From assembly GCA_005503085.1 (NCBI GenBank), contig SCOI01000005.1, positions 124,001 to 188,000 of the forward strand: a DNA stretch of 64,000 nt, written 5' to 3'. This stretch comes from Burkholderiales bacterium C2 (GTDB taxonomy: Bacteria > Pseudomonadota > Gammaproteobacteria > Burkholderiales > Burkholderiaceae_C). The position numbers were made by a program, and so were the translations under genes. Shown here one piece after another: positions 9,601-17,343 of this stretch; the stretch's first letter is position 1, and the number at the start of each line of letters is the position of its first letter. The notes below the pieces were generated by a model, which ran no database searches, was not told where the DNA came from, and saw only the letters and a list, made by a program, of their open reading frames with translations.

Positions 9601-10538
9601 CGCAGACTCAGCAGGGCCTCGACACGGGCATCGCCCAGCCACAGCTCATGGCTGGACGCAAACTCGATCAGCTGGCCCTGGGCATTCTTGCCGGCGCCAA
9701 AGCGCGTGCCGGCCGGCAGGCGCAGCACACCGTGGCTCAGCGTGGTGTGGCCCGGCGCGCGCTCCAGCAGCAGATGGGCCCGCTCGGGCAAGGCCGGCCG
9801 CGTGCCCAGCCCCAGCAGCTCGCGATGGTAGAAATGCTTGAAGCGCTCGGGAAAGTCGTTGAGCGGCGCGCGGCTTTGCTGCAGCAGCTGCAGCAGCGTC
9901 AGCAGCAGGCCGATGGCCGGCTCATGGGTCTGGGTGCACAGACTGTCGGCCAGCTGCTCCTGGGCCAGCTTGCGCAGGCGTCGCAGCGCGCGGCACAGGC
10001 CCACCCAGAGCTGACGCAGCAGCAGCGAGGTGTCGGGCTCCGGCTCGCCCTCGGGCGCGCCGGTCCAGGCCGGATGCAGGCGCGCCAGTGCCAGGCGCTG
10101 GACCTCAAAGCGCTGCAGGCCCTGGCGCAGCAGCGGGGCCAGCTCCTGCGCGATCAGGGTCTGCAGGCTGGCGGCCAGCGGGGCGCTGAATTGATGGGCG
10201 TCCAGCCCGTGGCACCAGTGGTCGAGCTGCCCGACCAGGGCCCAGCAGCGCTGCCAGCGCGCGTCCAGATCCAGCCAGGGCAGATGTTCCAGCGCACGGG
10301 CCTCATGGACCTCGGCCGGGTAGGCGGCGATATCGGCCAGCAGCAGGCTCAGATCCTGACCCAGCAGCTCGCCCCAGTCGCCGGCCGGCGAGCCGAAGGG
10401 CTCGACAAAGCGCAGCCCTCGTGCCTGGGCCAGCGACAGGCGCAGGCGCTGCGCCAGGCTCAGCTCGTCGGGCAGCAGATAGCCGGCGCGCAGGGCCGGC
10501 GCCTGGCGTTCGCTTTGCTGGGTGCCGGTCGCTGCCAT
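6666..10538 (-). CDS. Large eCIS baseplate J-like protein (Afp11-like)
   Basis: Protein of 1290 residues, much larger than phage gpJ (about 300) but in the range of eCIS baseplate proteins. The N-terminal part contains a typical baseplate opening, with GDWGELLGQDLSLLLADIAA near residues 52-71. The J-like core is towards the C-terminus (about residues 1010-1200), with VDGAFGARAAEDDAALHVRA, AERLHHKGRAATVWDVERLV and the strand RVVVVAAPPP. It presumably forms the main wedge around the spike hub. The start lies four bases downstream of the gp25-like stop, and its own stop overlaps the next gene as ATGA. Confidence 0.85.
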   Translation of the reverse strand: MAATGTQQSERQAPALRAGYLLPDELSLAQRLRLSLAQARGLRFVEPFGSPAGDWGELLGQDLSLLLADIAAYPAEVHEARALEHLPWLDLDARWQRCWALVGQLDHWCHGLDAHQFSAPLAASLQTLIAQELAPLLRQGLQRFEVQRLALARLHPAWTGAPEGEPEPDTSLLLRQLWVGLCRALRRLRKLAQEQLADSLCTQTHEPAIGLLLTLLQLLQQSRAPLNDFPERFKHFYHRELLGLGTRPALPERAHLLLERAPGHTTLSHGVLRLPAGTRFGAGKNAQGQLIEFASSHELWLGDARVEALLSLRLEHDPLISPEREFGYASRSKAQRLPVLMDGPASWPMLGVQTRPQAADIDSGADAELGLAIASGLLALREGEREIRVRLHADAQDPAPPDLEGLQQAYRRLAQIEAQQHPPRERAGLRPAPPDEERAMAAATLARGATAGSSLTLCFLLARCLATEQPALLAQRLGRLFAVWLCGAAELREADLAALRVHARRVLQAKEAGEAAVDDPLSLIYGRRPLERSLVFDRVFRGLWRARLSTEQGWLAVDEVFAERGPGGAVELSLRLRPEQPAIVACQAALHGPDWPALPVLQLQLQPQTRLHAYSLLQQLPLHSIALAVKVRGLRQLWLHNQLGRLDPSKPFAPFGPLPDAASYLVLGSPELVAKPLQGLRLHLLWAALPGCGGGFAEHYRGYPGDWSNPVFRARWSLLANGRWQAAQGEATALFDSLSGQRRIAARRTLELDATELKRWHRAEPAGQPGQSGEFSLASRQGFFRLGLAEPPAAFGHALYPQLMTEVLSRNGRLKRAREPEPLPRPPYTPQLEQLSVDYEASELIGLLTAEAEQPGASQLFQQGPFGRERLLPGQRGHHWLPRLQADGQLFIGLRASELQGPLSLLFRLRAEQAADAPDAQRPRLRWAAWCGDAWRWLDPQRLLHDGTQGLLRSGLMVLDLPADLSRGCPALPGPELFWLRLSADWGFELLAGFQGVQAQGLEVLRLGTAQPGEPALPPGRIKNSLQPIAGLGSVRQVDGAFGARAAEDDAALHVRAAERLHHKGRAATVWDVERLVLDAFPEVIKVRCLGSRGVLRVVVVAAPPPDAPADAAPRLDAATLARIQAYLSARGSPHLSLTVRNCAYARVQLRCALSLVAGVPAGSTLRRLNLDLLDYLSPWRPGGRGVQFDWRLHAEELEAFARARPEIASIGAISLLHITQDDAGCYRLGDSARLGSREIAARRGWTLLLPMRRHLLELQTEPGERRARVTGLARLALGSSFIIGGGVKP

Positions 10539-10542
10539 GGCG

Positions 10543-10953
10543 TCAATCGGCCCGCATCGGGCTGGTGGCCTGCTGCAGATACAGCGGGTAGACGAGGTTG
10601 TGGCGCGTGTTGGTGCTGCGCACGCTGTAGTGCAGGCTCAGCTCCAGGCAGGCGGGTTCGACATCGCTGATGCGGGCATCGACGAACTCCAGCGTGATGC
10701 GCGGTTCGAAGAACAGGATGGCCTTGGCCAGCATGTCGCGCAGCTCGGTCAGGGTCTGCTCGTTGGCGGCCTCGAAGACCAGCTCGCGCAGCCGGCAGCC
10801 ATAGGCCGGCTGCATCAATCGCTCGCCGACATGGGTGGACATCAGGATGCGCAGGCTCTCGGCGATATCGGCCTCGCCCTCGACCATCTCGACACCCCGG
10901 CTGCGCGCCGAGAAGCGCGGTGGGAAGCTCCAGCCCCGGCCCAGAAAGCTCAT
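10543..10953 (-). CDS. gp25-like baseplate wedge protein (Afp9-like)
   Basis: Protein of 136 residues in the GPW/gp25 family, which nucleates sheath polymerisation at the baseplate. Family features are MSFLGRGWSFPP at the N-terminus, ESLRILMSTHVGERLM near residues 32-47 and PAYGCRL just after. It starts two bases after the PAAR stop and is followed four bases later by the large J-like gene. Length and order match afp9. A type VI TssE assignment is excluded because no Tss sheath pair, ClpV or membrane-complex gene is present. Confidence 0.92.
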   Translation of the reverse strand: MSFLGRGWSFPPRFSARSRGVEMVEGEADIAESLRILMSTHVGERLMQPAYGCRLRELVFEAANEQTLTELRDMLAKAILFFEPRITLEFVDARISDVEPACLELSLHYSVRSTNTRHNLVYPLYLQQATSPMRAD

Positions 10954-10955
10954 CG

Positions 10956-11255
10956 TCAGCCCCCGATCAGCACGGTAGGCAGGCCCAGCACGATGCTGCC
11001 GCCATGGGCCGTGCTGTCGCCAATGCGGGCGGCGGGCTTGCCGCCGATCAGCACCGTGGCCGAGCCCTTGACGATCACATCGGGCGGGCCGACGCAGACC
11101 GCGTTGTCGCCGACCACGGCGGCCGGGATCTTGCCGATCAGCACGGTGGGCACGCCGGGGCCGACGATGGGACCGCCGACATGGGGGATGGGCGGCAGCC
11201 CCGGCGTGACCATCGGGCAGGCATGCATATCGGTGAGGCGGGCGGCGGGCGGCAT
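10956..11255 (-). CDS. PAAR-repeat spike tip protein (Afp10-like)
   Basis: Protein of 99 residues with repeated PAAR-type hairpins: PHVGGPIVGPGVPTVLIGK, GPPDVIVKGSATVLIGGK and GSIVLGLPTVLIGG. It should cap the VgrG-like trimer and form the puncturing tip. The ATG at 11255 is preceded by AGGA at a suitable distance. A longer open frame continues upstream in this phase, but it is antiparallel-style noise out of frame with the spike gene and is not used. Gene order spike, PAAR, gp25, J matches eCIS baseplate clusters. Confidence 0.9.
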   Translation of the reverse strand: MPPAARLTDMHACPMVTPGLPPIPHVGGPIVGPGVPTVLIGKIPAAVVGDNAVCVGPPDVIVKGSATVLIGGKPAARIGDSTAHGGSIVLGLPTVLIGG

Positions 11256-11272
11256 GGCTGTCCTGGTCGGCT

Positions 11273-13063
11273 TCAGTTGATCATTACCATCGCGCCCTTG
11301 ACCGTGGTCTGGCCCGAGGCCGAGAGCTCGGCGGTGGCCGCGCCCTTGGCCGTGATGCCGACCTGGGCCTCGCAGCTGATGTTCAGGCCGGCGGCCTTGA
11401 TGTCGGCCTTGGACGTCAGCTCGATCGCGTTGACGGCGTCCAGCGTGATGCCGCCCTTGGCCGTCAGCTTGATGTCCTTGGGGCTGTCCAGCGCGATGCC
11501 GTCGCTGCTGAGCTTGATGCTGTTGCCGTTCTGGTCCTTGATCAGGATGCTCTTGTCCTTGTCGTCCAGCACGATCTGGTTGTTGGCCGGGGTCGTCAGC
11601 GTGATGATCTTGTCCTTCTCGTCGAACACCAGCCGGTGCTTGCAGCGGGTCACCAGGGCCTTGGTGTCGTTCTCGGCGGCCAGTTCGTAGGGCGGGCTGC
11701 GGCTGCTGCTGTAGAGGCTGCCGAGCACGACCGGATGGCTGGGGTCGGCGCTCAGAAAACCGACGATGACCTCGTCGCCGACCTCGGGCAGGAAGAAGGC
11801 GCCGAAGCCGCTGGATGCATGCAGCTGCAGCAGCCGCGCCCAGATGCCTTCGGTGGCGGTCTGCAGCACCGGCAGCTTGACCTGGATGCGCTGCTCGCCG
11901 CCGGGGTCGGCGTCGAGCTTCATCACGACGCCGATCTGCAGGCCGTGGATGCCCGGCAGCAGGCCGCCGGCCGGCGCTGCCATCACATCGGGGCGCTGCA
12001 TATGCCAGTCGGGGTCGAGACCGAACTCGGCCTCGCTGAGCCACTCGCCGTCGTGGATCTCGTGCTGGACCGCGCTGACAAAGACCGGGCCGTTGACCCG
12101 CGCGCCGACGCCGGCCAGCGCGATCAGCGTGGCCGGCTTGGCCAGCGCGCTGCCCTGGAAGCTCATGCGGCCGCGCACCCGCGCCAGTGCCGCCTTCAGC
12201 TGGGCGGCCTTGGCCCATTGCTCCAGTGCGGCCTGGGGCAGGGCGGCGCTGCTTTGCAGCCGGTAGCTGTCCGGACTGACGACCTCGGCCAGCGTGGCGC
12301 CGCTCAGATTGCCCTGCGCGTTCAGCGCCAGCGGCGCGGCCGCGCTGCTCTCGACCACGGCCTGCTGGGCCGGATCCCAGGCATGGGCCTGGGCGGCCTT
12401 GAGCTGGCTGCGCGCATCGATATCGGCCTGCAGCGCGATCAGATCGACGCCCCAGGTGACGGACAGCGCCGGCTCGGCCGAGGCATCGGGCGGCTTGACC
12501 GTGATCTTGCCATCCTCGACCGCGACCAGCAGGCCCATCGCGTCGGCGCGCGCCAGCATGAAGTCCCAGTCGCTGCAGTCGTACTGCAGCAGCTCGGCCT
12601 GCTGGACCTCGGTGCTCTGCACATCGGCCTGCAGGCCGGCGGCGGCGATCAGGCCGGAGATGATGTCGCTGTCGGTCTGGTCCTGGTACTTGGCGTTGAC
12701 GCGGCCGATGGCCATCTTGCAGGCCTTGTCGCGGCATTCGACGATCAGGCGGCTGTGGTTGTCGCCGCTGATCTTCAGGCTGTGGCGCACGACGATGCCG
12801 CTGAAGATCTGCGCGTCGCTGTCGCCATAGCCGGCGCGCAGCACGATGGCGCTGCCGGGCGTGAACAGCGCGCCGTCGCTGACCGGGTACTTGTTGCCGG
12901 GCATATCGCCGTCGTCGATCACCAGGCGGGCCCAGGGCAGGCTGTTGAGCGCGTGGCGCACCGTCAGCGAGAGGATGCGCAGCTGCTCCTGCACCTCGGT
13001 ACCCTCGCTTTGCACGACCAGGCGGACCGGACCTTCGGCGCTGGCACTGGGGGAGGCGGGCAT
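11273..13063 (-). CDS. VgrG-like spike/hub protein (Afp8-like)
   Basis: Protein of 596 residues combining a gp27-like hub (first ~350 residues), an OB-fold (VKLPVLQTATEGIWARLLQL, then SGFGAFFLPEVGDEVIVGFL) and a C-terminal beta-helix of short repeats such as IVLDDKDKSILIKDQNGNSI and AKGGITLDAVNAIELTSKAD. It forms the trimeric spike under the tube. No extra C-terminal effector domain is present; the protein ends within the helix at KGAMVMIN. AGGA lies nine bases before the ATG. It is followed by the PAAR gene after 17 bases. Between LysM and PAAR genes the assignment to eCIS rather than type VI secretion is well supported. Confidence 0.92.
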   Translation of the reverse strand: MPASPSASAEGPVRLVVQSEGTEVQEQLRILSLTVRHALNSLPWARLVIDDGDMPGNKYPVSDGALFTPGSAIVLRAGYGDSDAQIFSGIVVRHSLKISGDNHSRLIVECRDKACKMAIGRVNAKYQDQTDSDIISGLIAAAGLQADVQSTEVQQAELLQYDCSDWDFMLARADAMGLLVAVEDGKITVKPPDASAEPALSVTWGVDLIALQADIDARSQLKAAQAHAWDPAQQAVVESSAAAPLALNAQGNLSGATLAEVVSPDSYRLQSSAALPQAALEQWAKAAQLKAALARVRGRMSFQGSALAKPATLIALAGVGARVNGPVFVSAVQHEIHDGEWLSEAEFGLDPDWHMQRPDVMAAPAGGLLPGIHGLQIGVVMKLDADPGGEQRIQVKLPVLQTATEGIWARLLQLHASSGFGAFFLPEVGDEVIVGFLSADPSHPVVLGSLYSSSRSPPYELAAENDTKALVTRCKHRLVFDEKDKIITLTTPANNQIVLDDKDKSILIKDQNGNSIKLSSDGIALDSPKDIKLTAKGGITLDAVNAIELTSKADIKAAGLNISCEAQVGITAKGAATAELSASGQTTVKGAMVMIN

Positions 13064-13075
13064 GGCGATCGTTCC

Positions 13076-13765
13076 TCAGGCCAGCGGCGGAAAGTGCAGG
13101 CGCAGGCCCGGCCGCAGGCGGCGGAACTCGCGCAGGCCGTTGAAGCGCGCGACCTCGGGGTAGTAGCGGCTGTCGCCGTAGATGCGGTGGCACAGCAGCG
13201 GCAGGGTGTCGCCTTCGCGCACCTCGACCGAATGGCTCAGGTCGGGGCTGGAGCGGTTGGCACGGCGCTCGGCCTCGGGCGCGCTGAGAAAGCCGACGAA
13301 GTCCATCTCGGCGCTGGCGCGCAGCGGCGCGCCGCTGGGCTTGAACAGCGTGTACTGCAGGCCGATGCTGCAGAGCCGGCCGTAGAACACCATGGTGCCC
13401 CAGAGGATCTGCACATGGTTGGGCTCATGGGCCTCGCCGCGGTAGGTGTAGATCACGCGGTTCAGCGCCTCGATCTGGTCGGCCACCTCGATGGGCTGGC
13501 CCGGACCTATCGGCACGACGCCGGTGCCGTCGAAGGTGGCGGTGAAGCTGATGTCGTCCGGGTCGATGCCGGAGAAGCGCATCGGCGAGCCGATCTGGCC
13601 GACCACGCGCTTGGTGTTGTAGCGGATGGTGCGCTGGTGGCTGAACTCGGCGGGATTGATCTGCAAGGCGTAGTTGACGCCGCGATCCACCATGATGGAG
13701 CCGGACTGGCTGACGGTGCAGCGGGTCAGGGTCAGGGCTTGCCTTTGGCCGGAGGCGGGGATCAT
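13076..13765 (-). CDS. LysM-domain baseplate protein (Afp7-like)
   Basis: Protein of 229 residues. The C-terminal LysM motif begins at about residue 178 (VEVREGDTLPLLCHRIYGDS) and continues with YYPEVARFNGL. The N-terminal two thirds resembles the gp53-like body of Afp7-type proteins, which connect the hub to the baseplate. Here LysM acts as a structural module and not necessarily as a peptidoglycan binder. The ATG at 13765 is two bases after the stop of the DUF5908 gene; a longer frame exists but would overlap that gene. Confidence 0.88.
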   Translation of the reverse strand: MIPASGQRQALTLTRCTVSQSGSIMVDRGVNYALQINPAEFSHQRTIRYNTKRVVGQIGSPMRFSGIDPDDISFTATFDGTGVVPIGPGQPIEVADQIEALNRVIYTYRGEAHEPNHVQILWGTMVFYGRLCSIGLQYTLFKPSGAPLRASAEMDFVGFLSAPEAERRANRSSPDLSHSVEVREGDTLPLLCHRIYGDSRYYPEVARFNGLREFRRLRPGLRLHFPPLA

Positions 13766-13767
13766 GG

Positions 13768-13941
13768 CTAGCGCTCGCGTTGCTGCTGCAGCTGCTCCTG
13801 CAGCCAGGCCCGGCACTCGTTGAGGATCTCCTGTTTCAGCTCCGCCAGGGTCTCGGGGTCAAGCGCGACCTGGTCTTGCGGGCGCGCCTCGTCCGGCCCG
13901 ACGCTGGACTTGATCACCATCTGCCTGACCTCTATCGTCAT
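13768..13941 (-). CDS. DUF5908 family small eCIS protein (Afp6-position)
   Basis: Protein of 57 residues reading MTIEVRQMVIKSSVGPDEAR at the N-terminus and ending in a Gln/Glu-rich helix (LAELKQEILNECRAWLQEQL). This is the shape of DUF5908 peptides: a short N-terminal strand (IEVRQMVIK) then a charged helix, found between tube and LysM genes in many eCIS loci. AAGGAG lies seven bases upstream of the ATG. Its function in the particle is not established; the position suggests a baseplate accessory. It is easily missed because of its length. Confidence 0.85.
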   Translation of the reverse strand: MTIEVRQMVIKSSVGPDEARPQDQVALDPETLAELKQEILNECRAWLQEQLQQQRER

Positions 13942-13960
13942 CGCCTCGCTCCTTGGCTGC

Positions 13961-14557
13961 CTACTTCATGCGCACACAGGTCTGGTAGGCCAGCTCGATC
14001 TGCTCGATCGCGACCTCGTTCTTGTCGGCATTGAAAGCCTCGATATCCCAGCCGACCGGATAGCAGTTCTCGAAGGACCAGACGCACAGCGGCTGACCCA
14101 TCTCGTCGAGCAGGCTGACCTGCACCGGCTTGAGTTCGATGCGCCGCCCCAGATCGCCTTCCAGCACCTGGCGGCACCAGGCGACCAGCTCGGTGTTCTT
14201 CATCGCCAGGCCGCGCTGCAGGCGCAGCGTGCCCTGCTTGATGCCCTTGGGTAGCTGATGGATGAAGCGGTTTTCGCCGCCTTCCACCAGCGGCTCGAGC
14301 TCCATCGCCAGGCTGATGCCCGAGACCTCCTGGAAGGAGCAGTCGCCGCTGCGGCCGTCGATCTGCACCGAGAAGTAGAAGGCCACCGGCGGGTAGCTGG
14401 CCTGGCTGGCCGGCGGGTCCCAGACCGTGGTGACCGCGGCCCTTGCGGTGCCGGCCGCGGAGATGCCCAGATCCAGCCGCGGCGGCAGCTGCAGCCGTGG
14501 CCGCTGCTGCGGCGGTGGCGGCAGCGGCGGCGGCTTGGGGATGACAGGATCGCTCAC
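13961..14557 (-). CDS. Second eCIS inner tube protein with proline-rich N-terminus (Afp5-like)
   Basis: Protein of 198 residues of the gp19/Hcp-like tube family: YFSVQIDGRSGDCSFQEVSG, LVEGGENRFIHQLPKGIK and LKPVQVSLLDEMGQPLCVWS follow the standard tube fold. Unlike the first tube protein it has an extra N-terminal tract of about 55 residues, starting with PKPPPLPPPPQQRPRLQLPP. The start codon appears to be GTG at 14557; no convincing Shine-Dalgarno is seen, so it may be coupled to the preceding gene, which stops 15 bases upstream. By analogy with Afp5 it may be the adaptor ring between spike hub and main tube. Confidence 0.87.
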   Translation of the reverse strand: MSDPVIPKPPPLPPPPQQRPRLQLPPRLDLGISAAGTARAAVTTVWDPPASQASYPPVAFYFSVQIDGRSGDCSFQEVSGISLAMELEPLVEGGENRFIHQLPKGIKQGTLRLQRGLAMKNTELVAWCRQVLEGDLGRRIELKPVQVSLLDEMGQPLCVWSFENCYPVGWDIEAFNADKNEVAIEQIELAYQTCVRMK

Positions 14558-14572
14558 AGCGCGTCACGATGA

Positions 14573-15031
14573 TCAGGCGTTGGCAATGGTCAGGCCTTCA
14601 TGCGCGATCTCTATGGTCTCGACCGCGACCTCGTTGCCTTCGGCCTTCAGATCGGTGCCGGTGATCTTGGTGGGCCAGGCGTTCGACAGGGTCCAGACCA
14701 TGGTCGGCTTGCCTTCCTCGTCGAGCAGGCTGATCGTGACGGGCACGCGCTTGATGGTGTTCATCTTGATCTGGTTGAACCAGTCCCAGAACTTGTTGTC
14801 CGCCTTGAACACGCCTTTCTTCATCGTGACATTGCCGTGCTTCTTCAGCCCGGGCATCTTCAGCGACGAGAACACCGGGCTGTCGCCGTGGCGGTACTCG
14901 ATCGGTTGGGCCTCGATGTCCAGCCCCGAGACCTCCTCGAAGGACATCACGTTCGCGTCCCACTTCACCTGGAAGTAGAACTTGGGCAGGGGCCAGACAT
15001 TGGTCGATTGTTTGGAGCCGTCATCAGCCAT
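14573..15031 (-). CDS. eCIS inner tube protein (Afp1-like)
   Basis: Protein of 152 residues, the usual length for gp19-like tube subunits. Diagnostic segments are FYFQVKWDANVMSFEEVSGL (residues 18-37), YRHGDSPVFSSLKMPGLKK and the closing EGNEVAVETIEIAHEGLTI. It polymerises into the rigid tube that is driven out on sheath contraction. GGAGA lies five bases before the ATG. It sits directly downstream of the sheath gene, so the two major structural components are made from adjacent genes. Confidence 0.93.
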   Translation of the reverse strand: MADDGSKQSTNVWPLPKFYFQVKWDANVMSFEEVSGLDIEAQPIEYRHGDSPVFSSLKMPGLKKHGNVTMKKGVFKADNKFWDWFNQIKMNTIKRVPVTISLLDEEGKPTMVWTLSNAWPTKITGTDLKAEGNEVAVETIEIAHEGLTIANA

Positions 15032-15063
15032 ATTGATCTCCGCGATTTAGTGTGGGGCGCAGC

Positions 15064-16623
15064 TCAGGACTTCTGCATCTGCTGCTGGAAGGTGATCTCG
15101 ATGAACTCGGCCGGCCGCACCATGGCCACCAGCACGGTCACGCGCAGGATGCCCTCCAGGATGTCGTCGGGCGTCATCGTCTCGCCCAGGCCCACATGGA
15201 CGCTGAAGGCGTCCTCGGGCGAGGCACCGGCCAGGCCGCCGCGCTTCCAGATGCTGGTCAGGAAGTTCTGGATCATCGATTTGATCGTGACCCAGGTATT
15301 GGCCACATTGGGCTCGAACACCAGGGCCTTGGCGGCCAGCCGGCAGCTCTCCTCCAGCATGATCATGGTGCGGCGCACATTGATGTAGCGCCAGTCCAGG
15401 CTGTTGCCGTCCAGTGTGCGGGCGCCCCAGACCAGCACGCCTTCGCCGATGAAGGCGCGGATCGCGTTGATGCTCTTGCCTTGGGTGGTGACATTGAGCT
15501 CCTCCTGGTCGACCGCCGAGACGCTGACGGTGGGCGAGATCACGCCGGCCAGGCTGACATTGGCGGGCGCCTTCCAGACACCGCGGGTGTTGTCCACCAT
15601 GGTGTAGACGCCGGCCATCGCAGCGCTGGGCGGCAGCAGATTGAGCTTGCTGCGGGCCTCGGCGATGATGGTGTTGAACAGCGCGCTGGTGGCCGCCAGG
15701 GTCTTGTTCAGCAGGGTCTTGTGGGTCAGGATTGCGTCCTCGCTGAGCTGGCGCGGGTCGGCCGCCCAGTCCTTGCTGATGTCGTCGACCGCCTGGGCAT
15801 GCTCCTTGAGCTTGGCCGGCGCGTTGTCGGGCAGGGTGTCGGGCAGGGCCAGGTCTTGCCGCAGCAGGGTCTTCAGCACATCGATGCTGAGGATGTTCTC
15901 GTAGCTCAGATCCTTGTCGCCGACCACCGTGGTGTTGAGCCAGGGGTAGTAGGCGGCGGCAAAGTCCAGGAAGTTGATGCCCAGATCGTTGCGAAAGCGC
16001 GCCACCGGGTCGCCGCCGGGATCGCTGCGCGGCTTGTCGCCGCCCCAGATGTCGAGGATGGCGACCCGGTTGCGCATCTTGTCGCCGCAGTGCGCCAGCA
16101 TGGCCTGCTGCAGGTCGATACAGGCCGATTCCTCCTTGAGACGCACAGCCTCGGGGATCACCAGCATGGTCGGCTCCTGCTCCTTGAGCAGCTCGTCGAT
16201 GCCGGCCTTGAACTTGTCGAGGTCCAGGTCTTGCTCATAGGTGCCGACCGAGACGATGTAGCAGGGGCCGCCACCGTTCTGGAAGAAGTGGCGCAACGCG
16301 CTGTAGAGAAAATAGCTGCCGCCGTCCTTGCCGGCCGGCTGCTGCAGCACATAGCCCTTGCCGCCGGCCTTGAAGTCGTCCAGCGCCGAGGGGTCGGTGT
16401 TCTCGACGATATTGAAGCGTGGCACCGGTCCGAAGCCGTAGTACTGGTGGTATTCGGCCATCGAGCTGATGCGCCAGGGCTTCATCGCCAGCGGCTTGTT
16501 GCGGTTGTCGGCGATCTGCGTGTGGCCGATGAAGGCCGGCACGGCGGTGGCCACCTCGACCACGGAGTTCGGAAAGGCGTTTTTCTCGACGATGTAAACG
16601 CCCGGAGTTTTCATCACACCCAT
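15064..16623 (-). CDS. eCIS contractile sheath protein (Afp2/3-like)
   Basis: Protein of 519 residues, a phage tail sheath-type subunit. The N-terminus MKTPGVYIVEKNAFPNSVVE with VATAVPAFIGHT and the C-terminus VRPAEFIEITFQQQM are signatures of eCIS sheaths; the C-terminal strand takes part in the inter-subunit mesh. AGGAG six bases before the ATG at 16623 decides this start over a second ATG three codons in. This is the only sheath gene in the window, whereas afp has three (afp2-4). Confidence 0.95.
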   Translation of the reverse strand: MGVMKTPGVYIVEKNAFPNSVVEVATAVPAFIGHTQIADNRNKPLAMKPWRISSMAEYHQYYGFGPVPRFNIVENTDPSALDDFKAGGKGYVLQQPAGKDGGSYFLYSALRHFFQNGGGPCYIVSVGTYEQDLDLDKFKAGIDELLKEQEPTMLVIPEAVRLKEESACIDLQQAMLAHCGDKMRNRVAILDIWGGDKPRSDPGGDPVARFRNDLGINFLDFAAAYYPWLNTTVVGDKDLSYENILSIDVLKTLLRQDLALPDTLPDNAPAKLKEHAQAVDDISKDWAADPRQLSEDAILTHKTLLNKTLAATSALFNTIIAEARSKLNLLPPSAAMAGVYTMVDNTRGVWKAPANVSLAGVISPTVSVSAVDQEELNVTTQGKSINAIRAFIGEGVLVWGARTLDGNSLDWRYINVRRTMIMLEESCRLAAKALVFEPNVANTWVTIKSMIQNFLTSIWKRGGLAGASPEDAFSVHVGLGETMTPDDILEGILRVTVLVAMVRPAEFIEITFQQQMQKS

Positions 16624-16641
16624 CTGGTTCTCCTGGTTGGG

Positions 16642-17343
16642 TCAGCGACTGACAAAAATTTCGGTGACGGCGGTGTTGCCGCCCTGGGGCCTGAGCTCGC
16701 GCTGCAGGCCGCGCGGCGCGGCCACCGGCAGGCGCGGCATCAGCAGCTTGGGCGGCTGGCTGGCCGCATCACGCAACTGAAATCGATAGGGCGAACGCTC
16801 GGCCAGCGCCAGCGCCGAGCGCGAGCGGATCACGATGGCCGCACGGCCATCGGGCAGGGCTTCGGCGCCGGGGGCCTCGAACTGCACCTCGGCGGCGGGA
16901 TCGACCAGCTGCAGGCGGTGCTCCTGCCAATCGCCCAGCAGCAGATATTTCCAGACCGTGCGGCGGGCCTGCAGCTGCAGCTCGACCGCGCCGCCGAGTC
17001 CAGCGCGCCAGGCGGCTTCGTCGCGGGCCGCGTCGGTGAACAGCGGCAGCGCCAGCAGCGGCAGTGCGCCCGGCTCGGTGTAGAGCTCAAAGCCGGGGTC
17101 ATCGCAGCTCAGCGTGAAGCACAGGGCCTGCGGCGCGCGCGCGGCCCACAGCAGCGCCAGCGTCGATTCGGGCGCATGCAGGGCCAGGGCGTGGCCGTTG
17201 CTGCGCAGCAGCAGCTGATGGGCGCGCATCGCGGCCTGCGTGTCGGCGTCGGGCGTGAAGCGCAGGCGCCGGGCCAGGCCATCGGCAAAATAGCCGTGAC
17301 GCACCCGGGCGCTGGCCAGCAGCGTGTAGCGCAGCGAGCTCAT
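16642..17343 (-). CDS. Unrecognised eCIS-operon protein, 233 residues
   Basis: No family recognised. The protein is 233 residues, without signal peptide or membrane segment, and has many short predicted strands (HGYFADGLARRLRFTPDADT, ELQLQARRTVWKYLLLGDWQ). The N-terminus and overall layout recall small beta-rich tail accessory proteins. It sits between the DUF4255 cap-like gene (ATGA overlap) and the sheath gene (18-base gap), so it is co-expressed with the structural genes. Possible roles are a terminator or cap partner or a sheath initiator; this is inference from position only. Confidence 0.6.
   Translation of the reverse strand: MSSLRYTLLASARVRHGYFADGLARRLRFTPDADTQAAMRAHQLLLRSNGHALALHAPESTLALLWAARAPQALCFTLSCDDPGFELYTEPGALPLLALPLFTDAARDEAAWRAGLGGAVELQLQARRTVWKYLLLGDWQEHRLQLVDPAAEVQFEAPGAEALPDGRAAIVIRSRSALALAERSPYRFQLRDAASQPPKLLMPRLPVAAPRGLQRELRPQGGNTAVTEIFVSR

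Noticed and set aside
10543-13063. Type VI secretion baseplate
   Set aside because: VgrG, PAAR and gp25 are shared with T6SS, but the T6SS sheath pair, ClpV and TssJ/K/L/M are missing and eCIS-specific LysM, DUF4255, DUF5908 and tape-measure genes are present.
10956-13193. 745-codon frame joining the PAAR region to the strand of the spike gene
   Set aside because: Only the last 99 residues look like protein; the rest is an out-of-frame reading of the VgrG-like gene, so the PAAR gene starts at 11255.
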